Shown: positions 1 through 9,664, counted from the stretch's first letter. The stretch is 64,000 nt of DNA from Burkholderia lata (GCF_000012945.1 NC_007510.1:1550001-1614000); one strand, 5' to 3'. Program-made: numbers and translations. Notes: a model not told the origin generated them from the letters alone.

Positions 1-124
1 CGACACCGCGGCGTTGAAGAACATCCGCTATCCGGACGTCCACGCGGGTGTGGAAGGCGTGCGCTGGGTCGAGAACTGCGTGCGCTCCGCCGATGCCGGC
101 GGCGTGTGGATCGACTATCGTTGA
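1..124 (+). CDS. C-terminal end of a probable Gfo/Idh/MocA-family oxidoreductase (5' truncated)
   Basis: The window opens inside a plus-strand reading frame (codons from base 2) that stops with TGA at 122-124. The visible 40 residues include NIRYPDVHAGVEGVRWVENC and end in GGVWIDYR. This resembles the C-terminus of Gfo/Idh/MocA sugar or inositol dehydrogenases, where a GVEG..FIE-like helix precedes a short final strand. An RpiR regulator and mmsA (also called iolA) follow, which would fit a myo-inositol or sugar catabolic locus, but only the tail is visible and the family call is tentative. Confidence 0.55.
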   Translation, partial: DTAALKNIRYPDVHAGVEGVRWVENCVRSADAGGVWIDYR

Positions 125-421
125 ACCGGCGGCACGGGCCGGCTGAGGCGCGCTGCGCGCCCGTCGCGCAAGGCTTCGCACCGACGGCCGGCCTTGGTAG
201 ACACCCTAATCTTTACGACGCCGCGAGAGCGTTGGACAATCGCTTCCAGTATTGCCGTGGAGCGTAGGCAAGTGATGATCGAGCGCGTGGGAGCGAGCAC
301 GCGGCGCGGGCCGCGCCGCAAACGTGTTTAAATTCGCCCTTCATGCATGTATCCAGGTGAGCCCCGGGCCGCGTTCGTCAACCTCGCGCGCACGTCGGGG
401 CCGTCAACTTCGCGCTATCCG
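125..421. other. Intergenic region before the RpiR-type regulator
   Basis: About 297 bases between the truncated dehydrogenase and the regulator. It is GC-rich up to about 200, then slightly more AT-rich (CTAATCTTTACG near 208-219), the most promoter-like part. I find no convincing -35/-10 pair and no RNA gene. An alternative in-frame ATG for the regulator lies at 347. Confidence 0.4.
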
Positions 422-1306
422 ATGAGTTCATCCGAGAAACCTCCCGCCACCGTCGAGCAGTTCCTGCAGCACCTGACGCAGGAGTACGACGGCCTCAGCA
501 ATCGCCTGAAGGTGATTGCGCGCCACGTGGAAACGCATCGGGACCAGCTTGGCCTGGAAGGCATCCAGTCGCTCGCGGAAGCGTGCGGCGTCCAGCCGTC
601 GGCCGTCGTGCGTTTCGCGAAGCACTTCGGCTTTTCCGGCTTCTCCGAGATGCAGCGGCTGTTCCGCGAAGGGATCGCCCAGCAGATCGCGCCGGGACGC
701 GCGTACAACCTGCGGCTGCGCGACGTGATCGAAGCGGGCTCGTCGAGCCTGCAGCCCGAGCAGATCGCCGACGAGTTCATCAAGGGCAGCATCGCCGGGA
801 TGCAGCAGCTGCGGCAAACGCTCGATTCGCAGGCGCTCGCGCAGGCCGTCGACCTGCTCGCCGAGACGCAGGCGATCTGGATCGCGGGTTCGCGGCGCGC
901 GTTTCCGATTGCCGTGTACCTCGACTATGCGCTGCAGCACACCGACAAGCGCATCGGCCTGTTCAGCGCGCTCGGCAGCATGCATCTCGGGCAGATCCGC
1001 TCGGTGCGCGAGGGCGACGTGATGATCGTCATCTCGTTCATGCCGTATGCGGAGGAAACGGTGCAGGTCGCGCAGCAGGCCGTGCAGCGCGGCGCGCGGC
1101 TGATCGCGATCACCGACAGCCGGATGAGCCCGCTGGCGCGGGAGGCCGAGGTGACGCTGATGGTGCAGGACAGCGCGACATTCGGCTTCCGCGCACTGAC
1201 CGCCACGATGGGGCTTGCGCAGAGCCTGTTCGTCGCGCTCGCGTACCGGCTCGAACTGTCGTACCTGCCGACCGCCGACGGCGCGCACGGCACGAAGGCC
1301 GGCTGA
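422..1306 (+). CDS. RpiR/MurR-family transcriptional regulator (HTH + SIS)
   Basis: Predicted 294-residue DNA-binding regulator of sugar or polyol catabolism. An N-terminal HTH_6 domain covers roughly residues 25-100 (LAEACGVQPSAVVRFAKHFG is the recognition helix). A C-terminal SIS domain for sugar-phosphate ligands follows at about 125-265 (IWIAGSRRAF, then VMIVISFMPY). I chose the ATG at 422 because it gives the usual family length. The alternative start at 347 adds 25 low-complexity residues. Neither has a strong Shine-Dalgarno site. Its neighbours, a dehydrogenase tail and mmsA, suggest control of inositol or related carbon use; this is inference. Confidence 0.85.
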   Translation: MSSSEKPPATVEQFLQHLTQEYDGLSNRLKVIARHVETHRDQLGLEGIQSLAEACGVQPSAVVRFAKHFGFSGFSEMQRLFREGIAQQIAPGRAYNLRLRDVIEAGSSSLQPEQIADEFIKGSIAGMQQLRQTLDSQALAQAVDLLAETQAIWIAGSRRAFPIAVYLDYALQHTDKRIGLFSALGSMHLGQIRSVREGDVMIVISFMPYAEETVQVAQQAVQRGARLIAITDSRMSPLAREAEVTLMVQDSATFGFRALTATMGLAQSLFVALAYRLELSYLPTADGAHGTKAG

Positions 1307-1323
1307 CGCATCCTGCCGGCGCA

Positions 1324-1350
1324 CCGCCCGCGTGACAGCGCAGCGGGCGG
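1324..1350. terminator. Hairpin between convergent genes
   Basis: Arms CCGCCCGC (1324-1331) and GCGGGCGG (1343-1350) form an 8-bp perfect stem between the converging regulator and mmsA. There is no T tract, so this may be a weak bidirectional terminator only. Confidence 0.4.
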
Positions 1351-1365
1351 CGTGCCGTCAGGCGG

Positions 1366-2886
1366 TTACTTCGCGGTCGGCATCGCGAATTCGGCACCCT
1401 TGCCGATGCTCGACGACCAGCGCTGCATCACCGACTTCTGGCGCGTGTAGAAGCGCACGCCTTCCTCGCCGTACGCGTGCATGTCGCCGAACAGGCTCTT
1501 CTTCCAGCCGCCGAAGCCGTGCCACGCCATCGGCACCGGAATCGGCACGTTGATGCCGACCATCCCGACCTGAATGCGCCGCGAGAACTCGCGCGCGATG
1601 CCGCCGTCGCTCGTGAAGCACGACACGCCGTTGCCGAATTCGTGCGCGTTGATCAGGTCGACCGCCTCGCCGAAATCCTTCACGCGCACGCAGCCGAGCA
1701 CGGGCCCGAAGATTTCTTCCTTGTAGATGCGCATGTCGGGTGTCACATGATCGAACAGCGTGCCGCCGGTGAAGAAGCCTGCCTCGCGGCCCGGCACGCG
1801 CAGCCCGCGGCCGTCGACCACCAGTTGCGCGCCTTCGTTCACGCCTTGCTCGATGTAGCCTTCGATGCGCTTCAACGCCTCGCCGGTGACGATCGGGCCC
1901 ATCTCGACTTCCGGCGACATGCCGTCGCCGATCACCAGCTTGCGCGCGCGTTCGGCCACCAGCGGCACGATCTTGTCCGCAATGTCGCCCACCAGCACCG
2001 CGACGCTGATCGCCATGCAGCGTTCGCCGGCCGAGCCGTACGCGGCGCCGATCAGCGCGTCGACCGCCTGCTCGAGGTTCGCGTCGGGCATCACGACGAG
2101 ATGGTTCTTCGCGCCGCCGAGCGCCTGCACGCGCTTGCCCGACTGCACCGCGCGCTGCTGTACGTAGGCCGCGATCGGCGTCGAACCGACGAAGCTGACG
2201 GCCTGCACGTCGGGGTGGTCGAGCAGCGCGTCGACCGCGCCCTTGTCGCCCTGCACGACGTTGAACACGCCGGCCGGCAGCCCGGCCTGCGTGAGCAGGT
2301 CGGCGATGAACAGCGCAGCCGACGGATCGCGCTCGCTCGGCTTCAGCACGAACGTGTTGCCCGTCGCGATCGCGACCGGGAACATCCAGCACGGCACCAT
2401 GCACGGGAAGTTGAACGGCGTGATGCCCGCGACGACGCCGAGCGGCTGGCGCATCGTCCAGTTGTCGATGCCGGTGCTGACCTGGTCGGTGAAGTCGCCC
2501 TTCAGGAGCTGCGGCACGCCGCAGGCGAATTCGATGATGTCGATGCCGCGGGCGACTTCGCCCTGCGCGTCGGAGAACACCTTGCCGTGCTCGGCCGTGA
2601 TGATCGCCGCGAGGGCGTCGCGGTGCTCGTTCATCAGTTGCAGGAAGCGATGCATGACGCGCGCGCGGCGGATCGGCGGCGTCGCGGCCCAGGCCGGGAA
2701 CGCGGCGTTGGCCGACGCGACGGCCTGCTGCACTTCGTTGTCATCGGCGAGCGCCACGCGGCGCACCGCACGGCCGAGCGCGGGGTTGAGGACGTCCTGG
2801 AAGCGGCCGCTGCGGCCGGCGACGGGCGCGCCGTCGACATAGTGGCCGACGTCGGCGTCGGAGGTGTACGCGGGAACCGGATTCAT
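1366..2886 (-). CDS. mmsA: CoA-acylating methylmalonate-semialdehyde dehydrogenase
   Basis: 506 residues, full length for MmsA/IolA. It oxidises (methyl)malonate semialdehyde with NAD and CoA to propionyl- or acetyl-CoA in valine, beta-alanine or inositol breakdown, in the cytoplasm. Visible signatures are [15 protein letters not shown], the cofactor loop [13 protein letters not shown] and the catalytic cysteine Cys290 in [11 protein letters not shown]. In the MmsA subfamily the last motif distinguishes it from ordinary aldehyde dehydrogenases. It is transcribed divergently from the LysR gene at 3001, a likely regulator. No mmsB follows it in this orientation. Confidence 0.95.
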   Translation of the reverse strand: MNPVPAYTSDADVGHYVDGAPVAGRSGRFQDVLNPALGRAVRRVALADDNEVQQAVASANAAFPAWAATPPIRRARVMHRFLQLMNEHRDALAAIITAEHGKVFSDAQGEVARGIDIIEFACGVPQLLKGDFTDQVSTGIDNWTMRQPLGVVAGITPFNFPCMVPCWMFPVAIATGNTFVLKPSERDPSAALFIADLLTQAGLPAGVFNVVQGDKGAVDALLDHPDVQAVSFVGSTPIAAYVQQRAVQSGKRVQALGGAKNHLVVMPDANLEQAVDALIGAAYGSAGERCMAISVAVLVGDIADKIVPLVAERARKLVIGDGMSPEVEMGPIVTGEALKRIEGYIEQGVNEGAQLVVDGRGLRVPGREAGFFTGGTLFDHVTPDMRIYKEEIFGPVLGCVRVKDFGEAVDLINAHEFGNGVSCFTSDGGIAREFSRRIQVGMVGINVPIPVPMAWHGFGGWKKSLFGDMHAYGEEGVRFYTRQKSVMQRWSSSIGKGAEFAMPTAK

Positions 2887-2976
2887 CGTGTCTCCTGGGG
2901 GATCGGGTGAGGGTGGACAGCGCCCAGTCTAGGCAAACGCGCAGGGCGGGAGAAGGCCGCGCAGCTTGATTCACTG

Positions 2977-2990
2977 TTCAGAATTCTGAA
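2977..2990. promoter_or_regulatory. Perfect 14-bp palindrome, probable LysR operator
   Basis: TTCAGAATTCTGAA is fully self-complementary. It lies in the 114-bp gap between divergent mmsA and the LysR gene, ending 10 bases before the LysR start. LysR-family regulators typically bind T-N11-A dyads and repress themselves from such a position. That this protein binds it is inferred. Confidence 0.6.
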
Positions 2991-3000
2991 TAATCACCGG

Positions 3001-3936
3001 ATGAATCAGCAAAATGTCCAGGCGCTCTGGCCGCATATCCATTCGCTGACGGTGCTGGCCGCGGCCGGCAGTTTCACCGCCGCCGCGCAGCGGCTCGGCA
3101 TCAGCAAGGCCGCGATGAGCCAGCGCATCGCCGATCTCGAAAAGGCCGCCGGCGTGCCGCTCGTGCGTCGCACGACACGCAGCGTGCGGCTCACCGACGC
3201 GGGCCAGACGCTCGTCGACAGCACGCGCGACGCGTTCGAGTCGATCGGGCAGCACTTTGCGCGCGTGAAGGATCTCGCCGGAGAACCGCGCGGCCTGCTG
3301 CGCCTGACGGTGCCGGTCGCGCTCGGGCGCCAGCAGGTCGTGCCGCACCTGCCCGATTTCCTGCGGCAGCATCCGGGCGTGCAGATCGAGCTCGACCTGT
3401 CGGACCGGCTGCATTCGCTGACGCAGGAGGGTTTCGACCTCGCGATCCGCCATACAACCACTGCGCCGCAAACCCACGTCGCGTGGAAGCTGTGCGATAC
3501 GCGTTCGCTGCTCGTCGCGAGCCGCGACTACCTCGACGCGCGCGGCGCGCCGCGCCACCCGAGCGAGCTCGTCGATCACAGCTGCCTGTGCTACCTGCGC
3601 GACAACGAGCCGGCCGCCTGGAGTTTCGAGCCGCACGGCCGGCGGCGCGAGCGTGTGAGCGTGCCGGTGCGCGGCAGCTTCGCGGCGAACAACAGCGAGG
3701 CGATGCGCGAGGCCGCGCTCGGCGGGCTCGGCATCGCGCTGCTACCGGATTTCAGCGCGCAGCGCGACCTTGACGCCGGCCGGCTGGTCGCGTTGCTCGA
3801 CGGCTGGCGGCCGTCGGGCGCGTTCGGCGACCACATCTTCGCGATCCGCCCGTACAGCCCGGTCGTGCCGAGCGCGGTGCGCGCGCTCGTTCGGCACCTG
3901 CGCGAACGGCTTGCGGGCGGCTTTTCGGGCACCTGA
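3001..3936 (+). CDS. LysR-family transcriptional regulator
   Basis: 311 residues. The N-terminal winged HTH (residues about 10-70) contains SFTAAAQRLGISKAAMSQRI. A type 2 periplasmic-binding-like effector domain follows from about residue 95 (LRLTVPVALGRQQVVPHLPDF). The sequence is of the CrgA/DsdC-like 'LysR substrate-binding' group. It is divergent from mmsA with a palindromic candidate operator in between, so autoregulation and control of mmsA are plausible. The inducer is unknown. Confidence 0.9.
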   Translation: MNQQNVQALWPHIHSLTVLAAAGSFTAAAQRLGISKAAMSQRIADLEKAAGVPLVRRTTRSVRLTDAGQTLVDSTRDAFESIGQHFARVKDLAGEPRGLLRLTVPVALGRQQVVPHLPDFLRQHPGVQIELDLSDRLHSLTQEGFDLAIRHTTTAPQTHVAWKLCDTRSLLVASRDYLDARGAPRHPSELVDHSCLCYLRDNEPAAWSFEPHGRRRERVSVPVRGSFAANNSEAMREAALGGLGIALLPDFSAQRDLDAGRLVALLDGWRPSGAFGDHIFAIRPYSPVVPSAVRALVRHLRERLAGGFSGT

Positions 3937-4052
3937 GCCCGGCGGCGCGGGCGCCGGGCTGCTGCCGGCCCGGGCAGGCAAGGCGGCGCTGCGGTAAAAT
4001 CCCGGCTTCTCTCCGCGCCTTGAATGGCGCGTCATTCGAAGGTCGACAGCCG

Positions 4053-4280
4053 ATGCAGATTCACAAGGAAGTGGACGCGCGCGGGCTCAATTGCCCGTTG
4101 CCGATCCTGCGTGCCAAGAAAGCGCTCGCCGATATGGAAAGCGGGCAAATCCTCAAGGTGCTCGCGACCGATCCTGGCTCGCAGCGCGATTTCGCCGCGT
4201 TCGCGAAGCAGACGGGCAACGAGATCGTCGAATCGACGACGCAGGACAAGACCTTCGTGTTCCTGATGCGCCGCCGTTGA
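4053..4280 (+). CDS. tusA: TusA/SirA-family sulfurtransferase
   Basis: 75 residues, normal for the family. The signature DARGLNCPLPILRAKKAL carries the conserved CPxP motif with persulfide-carrying Cys14. TusA proteins relay sulfur for tRNA thiolation and molybdenum cofactor synthesis in the cytoplasm. Start at 4053 matches the family N-terminus (MQIHKEVDARG); an upstream TTG at 4020 adds 11 non-conserved residues. A TAAAAT hexamer at 3995-4000 may be its -10 box. The specific pathway in this organism is not shown by the sequence. Confidence 0.88.
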   Translation: MQIHKEVDARGLNCPLPILRAKKALADMESGQILKVLATDPGSQRDFAAFAKQTGNEIVESTTQDKTFVFLMRRR

Positions 4281-4475
4281 CGGCCCGCATCACGGTGCAG
4301 GCAGCGCCTGGCGCCGGCCACACTTTTCTGACAATTCTTAAACCTCGCTTCGTGATCGGCTGCGTATACTGACCCGGCCGGTCGTCCGCTCCCAGCGGAT
4401 GCGCCGGCCACGGTACGTCGTACGGCGGGCACGGGGGCCATGCCTGACGCTACCGTCGTACAACGGGGAGAGGAC

Positions 4476-4898
4476 ATGTCCTTCAGACCAGGGACCATTC
4501 GAAGTCCGTCCGGAGCGGAACGCAGCGTATCGGGACTGAGCCGTATCGAGCTCGACCCGCAACAGGATCGCCACGCGCGTGCCGCGCTGGAGGCCTACGC
4601 GGATTCGGCCGCGGCCGAGATGCCGTGGCTGGCCGAGTGGCTCGACGAACGGCTGCGCGATGCCGCGCAGGACGACGGCTCGGGCCTGACCTACTGCGGT
4701 GCGACGATCGAGCGTGTGTTCGATCTGGCGCAGGCGTGGGCGGCGAGCCAGCCGGACTACGCGGCCACCGCGTGGGAGCGCGTGCGCGGCCAGCTGCAGC
4801 GGATGCTTGTACAACCGGCGCGTCCGGAGCCGCTGTCGCATCGCGTACAGGCCGACGACGTTGCCGAGCCGGTGGCGGGCTTCACCGGCGCCGATTAG
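4476..4898 (+). CDS. Hypothetical protein, 140 residues
   Basis: I do not recognise a family. The start at 4476 is chosen because GGGGAGAGG lies directly upstream; an ATG at 4440 has no ribosome site. The product is acidic, mostly alpha-helical by composition, has no signal peptide or membrane segment, and contains a Trp/Glu-rich middle (AEMPWLAEWLDERL). A TATACT hexamer at 4365-4370 is a possible -10 box. It stands alone between tusA and the response regulator operon. Confidence 0.65.
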   Translation: MSFRPGTIRSPSGAERSVSGLSRIELDPQQDRHARAALEAYADSAAAEMPWLAEWLDERLRDAAQDDGSGLTYCGATIERVFDLAQAWAASQPDYAATAWERVRGQLQRMLVQPARPEPLSHRVQADDVAEPVAGFTGAD

Positions 4899-5166
4899 GC
4901 GCTCGATTGCGCGGCAGGAAGGATTATTCGAAGAAAAGACGATAGTCCGCGCAATTTATTGGCGAATTTCATACTACTATGATGAAATCGCCGGTTCGTC
5001 CGTGCCCCGTTTTTGAGATATTTAGCCGGGGTCGCCGGTTTGCGCAGGTGGCGCGAGCGGCGAACGACGGCTCGCCGGCCGGTATCCGGAAGCCGCGCAC
5101 GTGCTGCGCGGCCGGGTGGGGGCGGGGAGCTGAACTGGACGGATCGATTTCGATTTGCGGGGTGCT
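4899..5166. other. AT-richer leader region of the signalling operon
   Basis: 268 bases without a gene. The part 4920-5030 is clearly less GC-rich than the surroundings and is where a promoter would be expected. It contains an inverted repeat ATTTCAT (4966-4972) / ATGAAAT (4982-4988) with a 9-base spacer, an operator candidate. I cannot assign a confident -35/-10 pair. Confidence 0.4.
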
Positions 5167-5871
5167 ATGAGAATTGCTGTACTGGATGACGATCCGGCCC
5201 AGACGGATTTCGTCAGTCAAACGCTGACGGCCGTTGGCCATACGTGCTATGCGTTCAAGGAAGGCAAGGCCCTGAAGAAGCGTCTGCAGCGCGAGACGTT
5301 CGATCTGCTGGTGCTTGACTGGAACGTACCTGACATGTCCGGCGAGGAAGTGTTGAAGTGGGTGCGTGCCAATCAGACCGAGCACAGCCTGCCGATCATC
5401 TTCATGACGAGCCGTGACGACGAGGCGGGGATCACGCAGATCCTCAACGCCGGCGCCGACGATTACGTGGTCAAGCCCGTGTCGGGCCCGATCCTGCGCG
5501 CGCGTATCGGCTCGCTGCTGCGTCGCGCGTATCCGGTCAACGCCGAGGCCACCGTTCGCGAATTCGATCAATTCCGTTTCGACGTGAACCTGAAGCAGGC
5601 CTACGTCGGCGACAAGGCCGTGAGCCTCACGCAGAAGGAATTCGAACTCGCGCTGCTGCTGTTCCAGCACCTCGACCGGCCGCTGTCGCGCGCGCACATT
5701 CTCGATCTCGTGTGGAAGCAGGCGACCGACATCCCGTCGCGCACGATGGACACGCACATCTCGATGCTGCGCACCAAGCTCGGCCTGCGGCCCGAAAACG
5801 GCTATCGCCTTGCGCCGATCTACGGGTACGGCTACCGGCTCGAGCGGGTCGGCCAGGGAGAACCGGAGTGA
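5167..5871 (+). CDS. OmpR/PhoB-type response regulator
   Basis: 234 residues. The receiver domain (1-115) has the acidic pocket D7-D9, phosphoacceptor Asp51 in LLVLDWNVPD, Thr81 and the conserved Lys103-Pro. A winged-helix DNA-binding domain follows (about 135-230, ending RLAPIYGYGYRLERV). The start at 5167 gives the canonical MRIAVLDDD; an upstream in-frame start at 5155 adds only four residues. It overlaps the next gene by four bases (GTGA) and is the likely partner of the CHASE2 kinase two genes downstream. Confidence 0.93.
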   Translation: MRIAVLDDDPAQTDFVSQTLTAVGHTCYAFKEGKALKKRLQRETFDLLVLDWNVPDMSGEEVLKWVRANQTEHSLPIIFMTSRDDEAGITQILNAGADDYVVKPVSGPILRARIGSLLRRAYPVNAEATVREFDQFRFDVNLKQAYVGDKAVSLTQKEFELALLLFQHLDRPLSRAHILDLVWKQATDIPSRTMDTHISMLRTKLGLRPENGYRLAPIYGYGYRLERVGQGEPE

Positions 5872-7229
5872 CGACGGGAATCACGCAGCGCACGGCGAAC
5901 CTGCGCACGGTAGCGCTGCGCGCAGCCTGCGCGGTCGCGTTTGCGTTCGCCGCACAGCATGCGGCTGCCCAGCCGCCTGCGGCGGCGGGCAAGATGGTCG
6001 TCTACCGTACGCAGGCGGGCGACACGCTGTACGACGTCGCCGCGCGCTACCTGCAGGGCGCGGACGACTGGCAACTGCTTCAGAAGATCAACGGCGTGCC
6101 CGCGCCGAAGCACCTGCAGCCCGGCATCGCGCTGAAGCTGCCGGTGGCGCGCCTGCGCAAGGAAAAGCTGACCGCCCGCGTCATCGCGGTGCAGGGCACG
6201 GCCGAACGCGCGTCCGGCGACGCTTACGCGCCGCTCGCGAACGACGCGACGCTCGCCGAGGGCGATCGCGTGCGCACGGGCCCGAACGGCTTCGTGACAC
6301 TCGAGCTCGCCGACGGCACGCACATGAGCCTGCCGCCCGACAGCCAGCTCGACCTGAAGGCGCTGCGCCGCACGGTGCTGACCGGCACGCTCGATCGTGA
6401 GTTCGAACTCAGGCGCGGCTCGGTCGACAGCGAAGTCACCCATCTGAAGAAACGCGATGACCGCTTCCAGATCCGGTCGCCGTCGGTCGTGGCCGGTGTG
6501 CGCGGCACGCACTTCCGCGTGAATTACGATGCGGCTGGCAACGCGTCGACGCGCGTCGAAGTGCTCGACGGCACCGTCGGTGTCGCGGGCGACCGCCAGC
6601 CGGCCGGCCCGACGCTCGTGCATGCGAATTTCGGCAGCGTCGCGACATCGTCCGGCGCGGTCGGCGCGCCCGTCGAGCTGCTGCCCGCACCGGCGCTCGC
6701 GCATCCCGACAAGGTGCAGGACGAGCCCGACGTCGCATTCGACGTTGCACCGCTCGCCCAGGCGCAGGCATACCGCGTCCAGCTCGCGCACGACGCCGGG
6801 CTGCTCGACCTGTTCCGCGAAACGCGCACCGGTTCGCCGCGCGCGGTCTTCCGCGACGTGCCGAACGGGAACTACTTCGTGCGGGTCGCCGCGATCGATG
6901 CGAACGGCCTCGAGGGCCGGCCGCGTACGTACGCGTTCGAACGCCGCATGATGGGGCTCGACGCGAGCGCGTCGCCCGGTGCCGGCGGCTACGAGTTCCG
7001 CTGGTCGCCGAACGGTTCGGGCAAGGATGCGCGCTACCGGTTCGTGCTGTCGCGCTCGAAGGACCTGAGTGCGCCGGTCGTCGACCAGGTCGGCCTGCAT
7101 ACGCGCCAGATCACCGTCGCGCACCTGCCGCCGGGCGACTATTTCTGGGCCGTGACCGTCGAGGAGTTCGAAGGCGGCAAGTTCTACGAGAAGACCAGTC
7201 CGGTCAGCGCGTTCACGCTGTCGCGCTGA
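5868..7229 (+). CDS. Exported LysM-FecR domain protein
   Basis: 453 residues starting at a GTG that overlaps the response regulator stop, with GGGAG just upstream. The N-terminus is a Sec signal (ALRAACAVAFAFAAQHAAAQ, cleavage probably after AAA). Then come a LysM peptidoglycan-binding module (about 44-90, YRTQAGDTLYDVAARY), a FecR domain (about 110-225, with RSPSVVAGVRGTHFRVNYD) and a C-terminal part that looks like two fibronectin-like beta modules (FVRVAAIDANGLEGRP). It should sit in the periplasm on peptidoglycan. FecR domains sense or transmit envelope signals; here the neighbour is a CHASE2 kinase rather than an anti-sigma system. Confidence 0.88.
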   Translation: MTTGITQRTANLRTVALRAACAVAFAFAAQHAAAQPPAAAGKMVVYRTQAGDTLYDVAARYLQGADDWQLLQKINGVPAPKHLQPGIALKLPVARLRKEKLTARVIAVQGTAERASGDAYAPLANDATLAEGDRVRTGPNGFVTLELADGTHMSLPPDSQLDLKALRRTVLTGTLDREFELRRGSVDSEVTHLKKRDDRFQIRSPSVVAGVRGTHFRVNYDAAGNASTRVEVLDGTVGVAGDRQPAGPTLVHANFGSVATSSGAVGAPVELLPAPALAHPDKVQDEPDVAFDVAPLAQAQAYRVQLAHDAGLLDLFRETRTGSPRAVFRDVPNGNYFVRVAAIDANGLEGRPRTYAFERRMMGLDASASPGAGGYEFRWSPNGSGKDARYRFVLSRSKDLSAPVVDQVGLHTRQITVAHLPPGDYFWAVTVEEFEGGKFYEKTSPVSAFTLSR

Positions 7230-7239
7230 TTCGCGGCGC

Positions 7240-9627
7240 ATGAAACCCGACTCCGTTTCTCCACGGCGGCGCCTCGGCCGCCGATTCCTGATCGAATGGA
7301 TCGCGATCGGCTGCCTCGGGGTCGCCGTGATCCTCGCGTGCGCGGTCGGCCGCATGTCGGCGAGCGTCGACGGCCTGATCTACGACCGGCTGCTGATGCT
7401 GCGCAGTCTGCCGTTGTCACCCGACGTGGTCGTCGTCGACATCGACAACCAGAGCGTGTCCGCGCTCGGCCGCTGGCCGTGGCCGCGCGACGTGCATGCG
7501 CGGCTGCTCGACACGCTGGCGCGCGCGCAACCGGCCGCCGTCGTCTACGACGTGCTGTTTACCGAACCGTCGCCGGAAGATCGCGCGTTCGCGGACGCAA
7601 TGACCCACGTGCCGACCTTCCTGCCCGTGCTGTTGAGTCCCGAGCAGGCCGACGGCACGCGCGCGGTCGATCCGCCGGTGGCCGCGCTCGCGGCGCGCGC
7701 GGTCGGGCTCGGCCACATCAACCTCGAAGTCGATCGCGACGGCATCGTCCGCAGCGTGGCGCTGTACGAAAGCGACGGCCGCGTGCGCTGGCCGCAGCTG
7801 ATGGTGCCCGTGTATCGCGCGATCCAGGGCGGCCAGCTGCATCCGGTCGGCGGTGCGCCCGGCGCGCATGCGCACGACCTGTCGCGCGACGCGACCGGCG
7901 AGGGCCGCTACCTGATCCCGTTCAGCCGCAACACACCCGCGTATCCGACCTTGTCGTTCGACGACGTGCTCGAAGGGCGCGTGAAGCCCGACGCGCTGCG
8001 CGGCAAGATCGTCGTCGTCGGTGTGACGGCGTCGGGGCTGTACGACCGCTTCGCGACGCCCGTGTCCGGCGAATTCGGGCCGCTCGCCGGCGTGTATATC
8101 CACGCCAACGTGCTCGACATGCTGGCGACCGGCAGCGCGATCTCGCCCGCGTCGCGCGCCGGGCTGTTCGTCGCGTCGCTGCTGCCGCTCGCCGCGCTGC
8201 TGGGCGGGTTCCTGATGCTGTCGCCGTGGCGTGCGCTGCTGCTGACGCTGAGCCTTGCCGCGCTGTCGGTCGTCGCGAGCATGGCGCTGCTGTTCGAGGC
8301 GCGCATCTGGCTGTCGCCGGCGCCTGCGATCTTCGGGCTGGTCGCCGTCTACCCGATCTGGAACTGGCGGCGTCTGGAAATGACGATGTCGTACCTGCGT
8401 CGCGAACTGCAGCGGCTCGCCGACGAGCCGCACCTGCTGCCCGAGGCGCCGCGTACGCGTAGCGTCGGCGGCGACGTGCTCGAGCGGCAGATGGCCCTGA
8501 TGGCACAGGCCGCGCAGCGCGTGCAGGACATGAAGCGCTTCGTGTGGGACAGCCTCGACAGCATGCCCGAGCCGATCTTCGTGACCGACCTGGCCGGCAC
8601 GGTGCTGATCGCGAACCACGCGGCCAAGCGTTACGGGTCGCGCCTGTCGCTGCCGCTGCCGGAAGGGCGGCCGCTGCGCACGGCGCTCGGCGAGCTGACC
8701 TTCATGAAGACCGTCGACGGCAACGCCGAACACGACGTGGCGATCCGCGAACACTGGCCGGCCGTACTCGACCCGACGCTCGAAGCCGAGCACGATGCGA
8801 TGGCGCGCGGCATCGAGGTGCGCGATCGCGACGGGCTCGACCATCTGCTACGCTACGCGGCGTGCACGAACGCGCAGGGCCGCGTGACGGGCTGGATCGC
8901 CGGCCTTGTCGACGTGACCGAACTGCACGCGGCCGAGCGGCAGCGCGAGGAAGCGCTGCACCTGCTGTCGCACGACATGCGCTCGCCGCAATCGTCGATT
9001 CTCGCGCTCGTCGAGATCGAGCGCGACCGCGCCGAGACCGACGCGATGCGCGGGCTGCTCGCGCGGATCGAGCGCTATGCGCACCGCGCGCTGTCGCTGG
9101 CCGACGAGTTCGTGCAGCTGGCGCGTGCGGAGTCGCAGGTGTACCAGCTCGAGGCGACGAGCCTCGTCGACGTGCTGATCGATGCGAGCGACGAAGTGTG
9201 GCCGCAGGCGCAGGCGAAGCACATTCGCGTCGACACCGACGTCGGCACCGAGATGTGCTGGGTGCGCGCCGACCGCTCGCTGATTACGCGCGCGTTCGTG
9301 AACCTGCTGAACAATGCAGTCAAATACAGTCCGTCCGCTACCGTGATCACGTGTACGCTGGCGGTCGAGCACGCGTCGAAACGGATGTTCTGTACGATTC
9401 GCGATCAGGGTTACGGCATTGCGCCGGAAGATCAGCGGCATCTGTTCGAGCGTTTCAAGCGATTCCATGCCGGCGAGCGGCCCGAAATCTCGGGTTCCGG
9501 GCTCGGCATGGCATTCGTGAAGACGGTCGTCACGCGCCATGGGGGCAGCGTGTCGGTCGACAGCGAGGTGGGTGTCGGCACCGCGGTGACGGTGTCGCTG
9601 CCCGCGATCGACGAGCCGTCCGCCTGA
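7240..9627 (+). CDS. CHASE2-domain sensor histidine kinase
   Basis: 795 residues. A TM helix at about 15-37 precedes an extracytoplasmic CHASE2 domain (VVVVDIDNQSVSALGRWPWP). Three TM helices follow at about 305-380 (GLFVASLLPLAALLGGFL onwards), then a PAS-like region, a HisKA domain with phosphorylated His578 in LLSHDMRSPQSS and a HATPase_c domain (NLLNNAVKYSP, DQGYGIAPED, GSGLGMAFVKT). It sits 10 bases after the FecR gene and probably phosphorylates the operon's response regulator. Its ligand is unknown; the adjacent FecR-LysM protein is the obvious periplasmic candidate partner. Confidence 0.93.
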   Translation: MKPDSVSPRRRLGRRFLIEWIAIGCLGVAVILACAVGRMSASVDGLIYDRLLMLRSLPLSPDVVVVDIDNQSVSALGRWPWPRDVHARLLDTLARAQPAAVVYDVLFTEPSPEDRAFADAMTHVPTFLPVLLSPEQADGTRAVDPPVAALAARAVGLGHINLEVDRDGIVRSVALYESDGRVRWPQLMVPVYRAIQGGQLHPVGGAPGAHAHDLSRDATGEGRYLIPFSRNTPAYPTLSFDDVLEGRVKPDALRGKIVVVGVTASGLYDRFATPVSGEFGPLAGVYIHANVLDMLATGSAISPASRAGLFVASLLPLAALLGGFLMLSPWRALLLTLSLAALSVVASMALLFEARIWLSPAPAIFGLVAVYPIWNWRRLEMTMSYLRRELQRLADEPHLLPEAPRTRSVGGDVLERQMALMAQAAQRVQDMKRFVWDSLDSMPEPIFVTDLAGTVLIANHAAKRYGSRLSLPLPEGRPLRTALGELTFMKTVDGNAEHDVAIREHWPAVLDPTLEAEHDAMARGIEVRDRDGLDHLLRYAACTNAQGRVTGWIAGLVDVTELHAAERQREEALHLLSHDMRSPQSSILALVEIERDRAETDAMRGLLARIERYAHRALSLADEFVQLARAESQVYQLEATSLVDVLIDASDEVWPQAQAKHIRVDTDVGTEMCWVRADRSLITRAFVNLLNNAVKYSPSATVITCTLAVEHASKRMFCTIRDQGYGIAPEDQRHLFERFKRFHAGERPEISGSGLGMAFVKTVVTRHGGSVSVDSEVGVGTAVTVSLPAIDEPSA

Positions 9628-9664
9628 CAGGGCCGGGCGCGACGGCAGGCATTTGGGGAAAGCC

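Noticed and set aside
4328..4370. CTGACA and TATACT as a promoter pair
   Set aside because: The spacer is 31 bases, too long; only the TATACT is kept as a weak -10 candidate for the following gene.
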